A stretch of DNA of 64,000 nucleotides from Planoprotostelium fungivorum. Taxonomy: Eukaryota > Evosea > Variosea > Cavosteliida > Cavosteliaceae. The translations under genes were made by a program, and so were the position numbers. Below the pieces are notes generated by a model that saw only the letters and a list, made by a program, of their open reading frames with translations, had not been told where the DNA came from and ran no database searches. The stretch lies in assembly GCA_003024175.1 (NCBI GenBank), contig MDYQ01000010.1:62001-126000 (forward strand), read 5' to 3'. Positions within the stretch are counted from its first letter, which is position 1, and the number at the start of each line of letters is the position of its first letter. This document shows positions 22,435 to 32,939 of this stretch, in pieces.

Positions 22435-24821
22435 ATGAAGAAGAACATCATCTACCAACTCCTCCCACGTCTGTTCAGCAATCAGAACACGACAAACAAG
22501 TGACCTGATCTCGTAATGTCAATCTGATGTCTTCAGATTCGCAGGAACTCTCGCACAGAATGGCTGTGGAAAGTTCAACGACATCAATGATGTAGCATTG
22601 AAGAGCATCAAAGACTTTGGTGCCACTCACGTCTGGTATACAGGTGCCCAACTTTTGGGAGTGCATATCATTCTGAACAGAAACCTTCAGGTGTGTTGGA
22701 GAATGCAACTCAGACGGTCTATGATGGCCTTCCCGCGGATGACCCTGCAGTCGTCAAAGGTGATCGAACGAGGACTGCATCTCCATATGATTCAACGGCA
22801 CCCAGGAGTCGCTGGTTCGCCTTATGCAGTCAAAGATTACTACGATGTCAATCCTGATTATGCCGTCAACGTGAAACAGAGAATGAAGGAGTTTGAAGAT
22901 CTCATCAACAGAACCCACCGTCACAACATGAAGGTCCGAACTATCCATCTTCCTCCATCACATTGAAGTTCGACAGGTCATCATGGACTTTGTTCCCAAT
23001 CATGTCGCTCGAGGCTACCGCTCTGATGTGAGACCGAAGGGCATCCAGGTGACCTGCAACGTTCATCACATTGGATCTCACATGTTCCATCAGGATCTCG
23101 GAGAGGGCGATGATACGAACGTTGCCTTTTCCACCAAGAACAATTTCTACTACATCCCCGGTCAACCGTTCAAGGGGCCCAAGGGAACGACCACTCTGAA
23201 AGAGAATCCAGCGAAGGTGACATTCAGACATCACCATCATCACAAGTCGATGCCACATCATATCAGATGACGATGACATCATGATCCATATAGAGGACAC
23301 CCTCTCACGATCGAATAGGTCACGGGCAGTGGTAGCACGACTGCCAGCCCCGACGTGAACGATTGGTATGAGACCGTCAAATTGAACTACGGCTTGGATG
23401 TCTTCCACGGTGAATCGAAACACTTTGATCCCATTCCCTCCACCTGGAACAAGATGCTAGACATCCTCCTCTTCTGGTCCCAAAAGGGTGACGTCATCAT
23501 ACGTCATCACCTCCTCCATCGCATTCTCTGAAAAACGCGAACGCACGTGCGTACGGGATGACATCGACGATGTCATAACGATTCGACGAAAGGACAAAAT
23601 CAAATCGATGATTTTTATTGATGTGACGACAGGCATCGATGGTTTCCGCTGTGATATGGCACAGATGGTACCACCAGAATTCTGGAAGTGGGCCATCCAG
23701 AGAGTGAGAGAGAAACATCCACAGATGTACTTCTTGGCAGAGATCTACGAGGAACACAAGTACAGGGACTACATCTCTGCCGGGTTCGATTCACTGTACG
23801 ATAAGAACGGGATGTATGATCACTTGAGGAAGTTGATGGAGGGACATGGATCGGCTTATGACGTGAGGAACGTGTGGCAGGGATTGGAGGGTATATCGTC
23901 CAATATGCTGAGGTGAAACTGATCGCGATGATGATCATGATGATGTTCATCGCGATGACGATGATGTTCATCGCGATGACAGATTCCTGGAAACCCACGA
24001 TGAGCAGAGGATCACGTCTCAATTCTTTGCGACCGACGCATTCACCGCCGTACCATCCATGTTGGTCACAGCCACCCTCAGTGATGGACCCTACCTCCTC
24101 TACTTTGGTCAAGAGGTGACAGAGACACATCTTAATACATCACACGCTGATCTCTATAGATCGGAGTGGAAGCTACTGAACCCGAAGGCTTCAGCGGTGC
24201 TGATGGTAGAACGACCATCTTTGACTATTGGGGGTTGAAAGATTGGCAAGCTTTTCTCAACGCGGGAAAGTATGATACGCAAAAGTTGAGCGAGAGACAG
24301 AAGTCACTGAGACACTTTTATTCGAGTTTAAATCATTTCGTTTTGGGATCTGAAGCCGTGAAGAGGTGGGGAGGTCGTGTGGATGGAGGGACTGATGATG
24401 TGCAGTGGAAAATTTTGGGACTTGCAGTACGTCAACGACAACGGACAATCTGAAGGTCAGTTCCCGCCGATTTGAAATTTGAATCTTCGACAGGTTACAA
24501 CGCCCATCGTCTGTACAGTTACCTCCGTTTCAGTGACAACCAGAAACTGTTGTTCGTTGTAAACTTTTCAAAGGAAGAAGAGTACAACTTTGTGCTCAAG
24601 ACGGGAAAAGATGCGCTGCAGGCCATGAAGTTTGATGCACAATCGAATGTCTCTCTCACTCAAGTCTTTCCAACCTCTTCATCACAGGTGATCGATATCA
24701 CTCCCGAAATTCATTTTATTCTATTTTTCTGATGATGATGCAGAAGTTGAACGGAAATTTGGTGGAAGGAATCAGAACAAGCCTGAAACCACTCTCTGTG
24801 GTCGTCTATCAGCTGTCTTGA
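22435..24821 (+). CDS. GH13 alpha-amylase family glycosidase, bacterial (Bacteroidetes) type
   Basis: Hydrolyses alpha-1,4-glucans. It begins MKKNIIYQLLPRLFSNQN with no signal peptide and continues with NGCGKFNDINDVALKSIKDF and GATHVWYTG, and later SPYAVKDYYDVNPDYAVNVK and MDFVPNHVARGYRSD, a pattern I associate with Bacteroidetes GH13 enzymes. Catalytic residues are present: the nucleophile Asp in GIDGFRCDMAQM, the acid/base Glu in YFLAEIYEEHKYRD, and the transition-state Asp in FLETHDEQRI. The C-terminal beta domain ends in LKPLSVVVYQLS. At least eight short introns interrupt it, so it is a resident nuclear gene and not contamination. The lack of a secretion signal suggests an intracellular or lysosomal (by another route) role, perhaps on ingested or stored glucan. 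Confidence 0.9.
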
Positions 24822-24937
24822 AGGATGAACTCATGAGTAAAGAAGGTCCATGTCACAACTTGTTTCGTTTTGACAACTGAGCTTCTACTTCTCAACGCGA
24901 CGGGGTGTCACCTAACATTCTATTCAACAGCGACAGC

Positions 24938-26040
24938 ATGAGAGCGATCCTCTTTGTGTGCTTCATTGCCTCCGCTGTGGCGTGGGGTTCTATGGGACAT
25001 CGCATTGTGGCTGCCGTTGGTGATTCGGAGTCGGTTGATAATCATCTCAATCCATTCCAGCCGAAGCCCGCTTGTCTTCCGCTTCCCGTCAGTATGTCAC
25101 TCAACTACTGAAGGCAGTCGATGAATATGACGACCTCTTAGACCTAGCTCCCTTGGCAGACCAATACAGTAATTCTGGATCTGTAAGGTAGACGATGATC
25201 GACTTGTGATTGATGTTGACAGGGAGATTGGACCTCTGAGTGTCATTACGTTAATGTTCCAAGAGGAACTACTGCTTTCAAGGACCAGTTTTGTAACGAT
25301 GACTGCTGCGTTGTAGGAGCTATCCGTAACTATACAAGTGGGCATCGATCCGCATTATATGTTCCATCGGGTTGAACGAACATCAGATCTGATGGCCAGA
25401 ACTGTACGTAACCCAGTCCCTTGCAAGTTTGGAAAGGGTGACGAGCCTTGTCCTCTGGCTTTCTTGACCCATTACATCGCCGACGTCCATCAACCTCTGC
25501 ACGTCGCCTACAAGGACGATCATGGAGGTGAAACACGATCACCTCCATCCACATCTCATCGAAATCAGGCAACTCCGTTCAAGTCTCCTTCTTCGGTGCC
25601 AGCAGGGACCACTTTGGAGGTACATCATCGTCCATCCATCACACCTTCTAAAACAGATTCAGAACCTTACAACCTTCACTCTGTGTGGGATAACGCCATG
25701 ATGTACCAGTGGAACTCGAACATGGGAGCCGCCATCAAAAACTTGACCATGTGGATCATCTCCAACCCAAAACTCGTCTTCGAGTTCGAGAAGACCAGTG
25801 ACCCTTCTGAATGGGCCACGGAGTCTTTAAAAATCACCAACACACGTGTCTACGCTCAAGACTTCTCCGCGAATCATGACATCGGTGAGATGATGATGTC
25901 CATGTGAAGACGTGATGTTGACGACGATGATCAGGTGTGGGCTATTATAACGCCAACATTGGAATCGTCATTCAGAGGTTGGTTGCCGCAGGACTCAGAT
26001 TGGCAAAGACCATCAATCGCATCACCGGCGGTCAGTGATA
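24938..26040 (+). CDS. Secreted S1/P1-type zinc nuclease
   Basis: Single-strand nuclease/3'-nucleotidase. The signal peptide MRAILFVCFIASAVA is followed by mature WGSMGHRIVAA; the mature N-terminal Trp and the His at GH are zinc ligands in this family. Further ligand motifs are visible: HYMFHR-type His near 25360, FLTHYIADVHQPLHVAY (HxxxD and HQPLH), and NLHSVWDNAM (HxxWD). The C-terminal helix YYNANIGIVIQRLVAAGLRLA and the ending LNRI-like IT GGQ fit the family. About 300 residues. It probably digests nucleic acid of ingested prey in the phagolysosome. It is convergent with the GH20 gene, with stops 30 bp apart. Confidence 0.9.
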
Positions 26041-26070
26041 TGTACCACCGCATAAATCTTTTAAAGACTT

Positions 26071-29000
26071 TTATTTGTCTCCTTGTCGTGTGGCCAAGTC
26101 TTTTCCTCTGATGTGAACGGACAGATTCGTCAAATACTTTGTTGATAATTCTAAACCGCCGGGCTTGCAGTCTTCTAACCACAAGGATCTGAACTTTGGA
26201 ACGAGAGTCTGTCTCGTCATCAGCATCGGATGATGATCCATCGTGGACGATCACCTCTAATGACAGGATCATGTCGGATCGCATCTTCTTCTTGATCTTC
26301 CCCACGTCCTTGTCTAATCCAATCTTCGCCCTCTCGATCGTCATGATGGTCGCAAATTGCAATAGATCCAGGGTGAACTCGATCTACAACTCTCTTCATG
26401 ATCGTCATGACGCTCATCTTCATCACCTGTCTGACGATCTTGTCTCCTTGTGAGTGATTCATCTGGATGAAAGAGATGCGACTCTTCAGTAGTTGGATGT
26501 GCTCTAGGATGGAACACAGGCCAGCCATGTCTACACCGACAAACCAGCTCATGGCCCGGATCATTGTGCCACCCAAGTTGTCAACAAACCATCTGATCAG
26601 CACATCAGCATCTCGTCATCACCATCCGATGCACCGTGATCACGATCGTGATCGATGGCGATGATCGCGATCACATCGTGATCGGTAACGATGATCGCGA
26701 GCGCATCGTGGTCGATGATGAATGCACTCACTCTCCAAATCCTCCAACTTTCTCTCTCGCCACAGCTTTCAATGCCGGCATCTTCTGAATGGCCAGAGGA
26801 AAGATGAGCGGCCAGAACAAGAGTGAGCCGTTCGGCACGTGAAATTTCACGGCATTCTTGTAGAGATTTCCCATATCGAAGAGAAGGGCCCCCACGGTGT
26901 TACCTCTGTCGTTGTAGATGTGACGATTGAAATTTCGCAAGAGGTGGTGGCTGTCTGAATGTGGTGAAGAATGATTCCAAGAGCAGCAGCCGGCATAGGT
27001 GATGGGAAGTAGTGACACGACGAATTGTTGTAGATGACCGTTATCCCCCCCTGTACAGTTCAGAGGAAATTTCGCGGAGATTTCTCACAGTCCGTCAGGA
27101 GATAACCTTTCGCGCCAAATTTCTTGCCCGATTCGGCGGACCTCTTGATATTGAGCATGCAATTTTCCGTTCTTCCGGATATGGAGGCCCAACTGGACGT
27201 TCCAGGACAGACGTAAAATTGAATTCCATTTTCCTTGAAAACCTATCGAAATTTGAATTTCAAACCACAGTAGGACCGTCTAAAATGGCGGGAAAAATCA
27301 AGTTGAACAGGATAGGAAGAAAGATTCACCCTGGAGTGAGTGTCGAAAGGGTAATCGTATTCGTAGCCCCAAATCAGAGCAGTGGAATCTTTCGGGAGAT
27401 GTGAGATGAGTTCTGGCTTTCTCACGATGATGTCGGCCCAGAACATCATCTTCTTCTTCCTCTCGGTCAGCTGATCGTCCGTCAGTTCATGATGATGGTC
27501 GACCACGATGAGCGATCACCTCCTTGTGAACTCTGTGCAAGTATTCCAGATACCTTCACTCCGTCAGATCATCATGATCATGATCCATGATCGGGCATGA
27601 TCATGATCGTGATCGCGTGATCATCATTACGATCGTCACATGAGATGACTCACACGACTTCTTTTCCTCTGACTCTACACTCTTCGGCTGATCTTCCCAT
27701 ACCTAGATCGAACGTTTCATCCAGCCCCACGTTGAAATATTCGCTCGTGAAATTGGGCAGCAATTCGTCATACAGACCTCTCAAAAAATCGATGGTCTCT
27801 GTGGGAGGTGAATCGACCGTCTACAGCGTTGTAGATGGAGTCACCCGGTAAGATTGGGCATAGAGAGAACGGTTCTTTTTGGAATGCAAAAGGATGATTG
27901 ATTCCCTCTGGTACCTGGCAGCGATCAAAATGATATAGAATGAATGTGTGAATGATATAGAATGAAATGTATGAACGAACGTGAAACTGTTTGATGATAC
28001 CTCGGCTAGATCTAGATATTCCTTGTGTGTTAGCCATCGGTTCATGTGTCCGAAACTATTTTGATTGGGGACTAATTGCACTCCCCTCTCTCTACAATAC
28101 TGATCCAAGGATGATATCTCTTCTGATGTCATGGGTGATGCGTTCTCCCACACTACCTTGTGATCTGAAATTTCAGTGAATTTCCATCGAATTTTGAAAT
28201 TCTCACTCTTGTAGGCGAAGGTGTGTTCTGTGTACAATTGTAGTTGATTCAATTTGAGGCTGGACAGTACATCGACGATGTGATGAATCGATTCTATCTT
28301 TGGAACACGATTGCGACTGTACATCGGTCATCCTCTCTTGTGTAACAAGATGTTAATTAAAGTTTTTGTTTTCACCTGATGTCCAGCATGAAGCCTCGGT
28401 TAGGAAAGTCTGGATAATCTTCGATTTTCATTCCAATTGGGAGGCCACTTAACGTTGCGAAACCAAGGAGGTCGACACTGGACTCCATCTTTAGAAGTTG
28501 AAGTGCGATGATGGCGGATCACGAATGGTGATGATGTCACATGTCATCCATATGATGCACAAGTCATCGTCCATGAAGCAGCTCACTCAGTCAACACGTG
28601 TGGTGCATAAGGAATCCTCTTCTTCCTGCTACTTCTCTTCTTCTTCGTGTTTGGGGTCGATTGACTCGATCCACTAAGAGGAGAAGATCTGTTTCACGTC
28701 GATGGAACATCATCATGATGTGACGTCTGTACCTGCCGGAGGTGGGGGTGCTGGAGCCAGAATCTCTCGAGGAATATAAGAATGTGTCTGGTATGTCTAA
28801 ACATTTCAAGAGTTGCCGGAAGGTTTGCAGGCCCAAGCCAATGCCTGAGATCGATTATACATTGGGAGATGAAATGACTCGACCTTCTGTGGAGGGTGAC
28901 TCTATCTTGACGGTCGTGGCGTCTGAGATGGACAGACGATACGACTGCTGATTGAGTTCATCAGCCCAGTCGACGTCTTTTTCTCTGATTAGAATGAGAT

Positions 29001-29421
29001 CTGGCTGTACCAACAATTGCAATCGAAGGGAGTGATCGTCTGTATCGATGTGAGCGCGCATGATAACCGTTCACACGAGCATCACATCACCTCTAGTCTT
29101 CTGTACTCGGATTTTAGGGTTCCAATCGTGAATGAAATGCATGAGGAGTCTGAAGTGATGATTAAAGTCACGTATGGACCCATTCGTGTCATCAATCCAA
29201 ATGGATGTGATATCGTTGAAAGTTAATAGAACTGGGTCTGCATCTTCAGGAACGTCGAGGTATCGAACTGGAGGTATGAGACAAGAACCAATGCCCTAGA
29301 TGGATTCAGAAGACACCGGTGATAAGTTCATCACTTGAGATGTAAGAGGTAGAACGAGAGAGGCATCGGAATTGAGCGATCCTCTTTCGCTTGCGTCGTT
29401 CTTCGTTGATTCGTTTTCCAT
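26071..29421 (-). CDS. GH20 beta-N-acetylhexosaminidase
   Basis: Removes terminal GlcNAc/GalNAc from glycans, chitin or bacterial wall fragments. Around 700 residues in many exons. The start is the Met of MENESTKNDASERGS (29421), joined across a 39-bp intron to GIGSCLIPPVRYLDVP. The N-terminal zincin-like domain ends QQSYRLSISDATTVKIES then GLQTFRQLL. The catalytic barrel shows DYPDFPNRGFMLDI, LKLNQLQLYTEHTFAY, ASPMTSEEISSLDQYC and VQLVPNQNSFGHMNRW. The catalytic Asp-Glu pair lies near 27,700-27,740, read from the minus strand as a GLDE-type motif. Further on are FWADIIV, ALIWGYEYDYPFD and a C-terminal helical region ending RGKDLATRQGDK. No clear signal peptide at the chosen start. The TAA stop lies in AATAAA. 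One intron (27799-27844) holds the TCTACAAC palindrome. Confidence 0.86.
27799..27844 (-). repeat. GH20 intron with near-perfect TCTACAAC palindrome
   Basis: The palindromic core lies at 27819-27836 with a single mismatch (GTCTACAGCGTTGTAGAT). It sits in a 46-bp intron of the hexosaminidase gene. Confidence 0.75.
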
Positions 29422-29980
29422 GTGTTGTATCGTAGGCGATCTGTTTGCGGTCTGTGGTCCAACCCATCAATTTTCATCCAACTTTCAAATTTCAAATAAA
29501 ATAACAAGACAATTGGTTCACAGCCCCACAGAAACTCAAACATCACGTTCTATTGAAATAATTCGTTTGATATGATATCTAGACATTTTATCATCCACAG
29601 AAACAATGTGGCTGAACGGACAGTGGAACCTGGACCCAAGATCTGGAATAGAGTCAGAATGAGAAAGATATGAACCGACGTTGGAGTGGTGTCGTTACCT
29701 GTGGACGCTCGAGATGAAGTCTAAGAAGATACGCGCGATACGGACCGAAGATCTGAAAGGAGGAGAGGGGGTTAGAAGTTGGTGCGACGATATCGATGCC
29801 CAGGTGGGCTTCTTTTCATTTGGGTTCTTGACATTACATCTTCCATCTTTGCAATACAGCTCAATCCACGACGTAAGCATCTACAATTTTATTTGTTATC
29901 ATACAGGATTGAATGTCATTTGAAATCTTCTGACGATTAAGTTCTGAACTGTTGCAGTGTGATGAATACACTTTATAAAG
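29422..29980. other. Unresolved stretch between the GH20 gene and the C2H2 fragment
   Basis: Short frames exist on both strands (for example a plus frame with WCDDIDAQ ending in a GT donor at 29802), which could be upstream exons of the zinc-finger fragment that follows. I could not build a supported join. Confidence 0.25.
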
Positions 29981-30300
29981 TGTAACCACGCCGTTTGTCC
30001 ACACCCAGGTTTCCAAACTCGATCAGGAAGAAGTAAGCATGAGAGAGATGCTCATTTTTGTGAAGAAGGGTGTCCTAAATGTTCTGATCGACGAGATTTG
30101 GCGGAGAACGTCTTAACAGTGAACAAACACCAATGTCATCACAAAGGTATGATTTCATCATATGATTAGATTGTCTGTCATCATGTGACTCTAGCAGGAT
30201 GCACATATGGTTCAAATCGTCTTGATACATTGAAACGCCACTCTATGAATGAGAGCTTGCATATATTTGATCATGACTGCCTGGCATGTGCTCAGATGAT
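29981..30300 (+). CDS. Partial C2H2 zinc-finger gene (internal exons only)
   Basis: One exon (about 29981-30146) reads CNHAVCPHPGFQTRSGRSKH then ERDAHFCEEGCPKC and VNKHQCHHK. It joins through a 48-bp intron to AGCTYGSNRLDTLKRHSMNE in the exon from 30195. This gives at least two C-x4-C...H-type fingers of the style HPGF-x-TRSGRSKHERDAH, resembling the finger in the gene at 15118-15772. The start and stop were not found. The second exon stays open far past 30311 but is then antisense to amylase coding exons, so the true end is probably before or soon after 30300. Function unknown beyond nucleic-acid binding. Confidence 0.5.
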
Positions 30301-30310
30301 GTCGGCATCA

Positions 30311-32256
30311 TCACTGCACATAGATAGCCAGAGCATCCCTTGCGTTCACAGTGGCCTTGAACTGTCCGTTTGCATTCACCACGATCCTACCCATCATCAA
30401 CTACCATTCCACTTTGTGACATTTGTGCATCACAATCTCTCACTTTGGTCCGTCACATTTAGTGTTGGATGGCTCGTTCGAGTGAATCACATCACAATCT
30501 ACAGATGTCATCGTCCATCCATCATCATCATCTCACAAGTTCCCGCGGGCAAGGCAGTGGTGAAGGCATTGGTCCAAGCCTTGTCGCTGTTGTTGATGAC
30601 AACGAAAGCTCTCTTTCCTCTACCAAAGGCAACTGCGTGGTTACCGTTGCTGACAAAATTGCCCACAGCCGAATCTTTCAAACATCAGACGTTCTGTTTT
30701 GACCTCATGACAGAGGTCACCTCCGGCAGACAATCTAAAGTTGACCATGTTGGCTATGGCGTTCCATCTATGCTCGCACCTCCATCCGTTGTTATAGCAA
30801 CTCACGTTACCACCTGGCTTCAATTGAGAAATTTAAATTCGAAATAAAACGGAAACATTTTCTCACCGTTGGGAGGGCCTTGATTGAAATTGGAATAATC
30901 GTAAGCAGAATAAACGGTGGGGACTCCGTAGTTGAAAGCTAAGAGGAAGATGTGAGACAGAACGTAAGCGTTGTTGGGAGTGGTCGTGTGGATGACCGTG
31001 TTGTTCTCCCTCTCCAAATCCCACTTGACGTGACGTCAGTCGATGATCATCATCATCACGATCTGGATGCTCACGTTCGTGACGAATGTATTGGCCGAGT
31101 TCGTATCCCAGTAGGTTGGTGCGCCCCACGTTGCACCCCAAGGCCACGAAGGATTGACCAGGTTGAATATTCCCTTACCACTGGCATCAGTGAAGGCACT
31201 CTTCAACTGCGAAGTTCCGGAGAAGACCTGCACCGCTCCGTTCTGAAGGTACCAAGTGGGGTTGACTGCCTCGTTGTAGCCGTAGCGAACCTGAATCCAT
31301 TCAATTGTTGTCTCACATCATTTTCTCTCGGTGTAGGGTCGAACTATATATGGCCACGAGCGATGACGTATAATGACGTGTTATGACGTCATCACCTCTT
31401 GGGAGAAGTAGTCAGGTTGTTTGGCGAGACCTTTCACGATGACTTGGAGGTCGGCGGGGTCGATGTGTTTGGCCGCATCGACTCGGAAGCCATCGACGCC
31501 GAGTGATTGGAGATCGGTCAAGAATTTGATGAGTCTATCTCTGACGTACCACGTCTCGGTGGCCAGATCGGCCAGGTGATTCAGCTCACAAGTCCATACC
31601 TGGGAAGATCAGGAGTTGATGCAGGAGATCATCATACGTGGGAGGCGATGCCGTAGCCGTCGATCTGGTTGGCTCCATCGGCTGTCTGGGTGCCGCAGTA
31701 GTGGAAGTCTGTGTTCGATCAGATGGATTCGGGATCTCTGGGATGGAGTTGACCTGCGCTGCCGTAGGCGGCGGAAGCAGCGGGGTATTGATAGTGGCTG
31801 TAAGACGACCCCATGGTACCTGTGCCAGAACCCATGTTGCTGCTCATATGATTCACTACAACATCGGCCAAGACCTTCAAATGTTGAGATGGACAGTCAA
31901 CATCTCCCCATCACCTTCACGCCAACAGAATGGCAGCGATCAATCATGTCTTTGAATTCCTGACGAGTTCCTCTGTTGTTACCGACGTTGTAAGAGACTG
32001 GCTGATAGCTGACCCACCAGGATGATCCCTGAACTGTCTCCTGCACCGGGGACGTCTGTATCGTATCACATCTTAGATGCTTCTGTCTTCTCCTCACTTG
32101 GACGTATTTGAACCCTTTGGGGCCCAAGAAGTTGACGCACTCGTCACCAATCGATCTCCAGTTCCATTGGAACAGATTGACGATCGCATTGGAGGTGGGG
32201 ATGCTGGCCACAACGGAGGACAGACACAAGAACGAGAGGAAGAGTGAGGACCTCAT
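30311..32256 (-). CDS. Secreted animal-type GH13 alpha-amylase
   Basis: Starch-degrading enzyme. It begins MRSSLFLSFLCLSSVVAS, a signal peptide (start 32256), then NAIVNLFQWNWRSIGDECVN and GFKYVQVSPVQE. Catalytic and calcium-site motifs are visible: LADVVVNHM, GVDGFRVDAAKHIDP (nucleophile Asp), and EVRYGYNEAV (acid/base Glu at SQEV region). The C-terminal beta domain is intact: NNGWRCEHRWNAIANMVNFR, FVSNGNHAVAFGRGKRAFVV and a final NARDALAIYVQ. This is the family used by animals and some amoebae and bacteria (GH13 subfamily 24 type), distinct from the bacterial-type enzyme at 22435. About 470-490 residues; secretion or phagosomal delivery is expected. Confidence 0.9.
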
Positions 32257-32423
32257 GCTCGTTGTTGGTGTCGGAGCTTTCTGTTGTCTCGGGCGGAGAA
32301 ATTGCGGTGACAAGTGAAATGTCTATGCTGACATGCGGTTGGTCGTTCGCCCAATTATCCTTCATGTCACAATGTACAGACGACAAAGCTACAGTGACAT
32401 ATATACCATAAGCAGATCATCAG

Positions 32424-32672
32424 ATGTATTGGTTCCTCACACGCAACGAGAAATCCCCACATATCGTCCAGCTTCATTGTCCTGCATGTCACGATGTTCA
32501 TCGCTTGCAACCCATCCCAGTGGTGTTGCATGGTATTTTATTCGATCCCAAACGACTTTCCGTCAACGAAGTGTTCGCCTGTTCCTGCATACTTTGTTCA
32601 TTTTGTTTAAAAATATCCACAGGTGACTCCGCTGCCTGTCTAAAGAGCACAATGGTAGCTGGATCAGACTAA
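32424..32672 (+). CDS. Possible small Cys-rich protein
   Basis: An 82-codon frame from ATG to TAA, reading MYWFLTRNEKSPHIVQLHCP then ACHDVHRLQP and CSCILCSFCLK. It carries Cys-x2-Cys pairs that could bind zinc. It sits in the 680-bp space between the amylase start and the end of the large membrane-protein gene. Composition is protein-like, but there is no homologue that I recognise and no splice evidence. It may be chance. Confidence 0.3.
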   Translation: MYWFLTRNEKSPHIVQLHCPACHDVHRLQPIPVVLHGILFDPKRLSVNEVFACSCILCSFCLKISTGDSAACLKSTMVAGSD

Positions 32673-32939
32673 AATTTCGTGACCGTATCGGCACCACATC
32701 AAATGCTATGGAATGATCACATATAGCCTGCAATGGAACTCGCTATTTATACTTACAAGAACGATTTAATCAAGCTGTGATCCTCGGTCACTCTCCTCCT
32801 ATGGTTCAACCGAAGCGAATGCTCGTGTAGACGTCTAAAGAAATTGTGATCTTCCTATTGAATTTGATTGTAATCCTCCTACTGTAGACTTTACCAGGAG
32901 AGCAAGATTGCAGTCGAAATTTTTATTTCGCCATCATCA

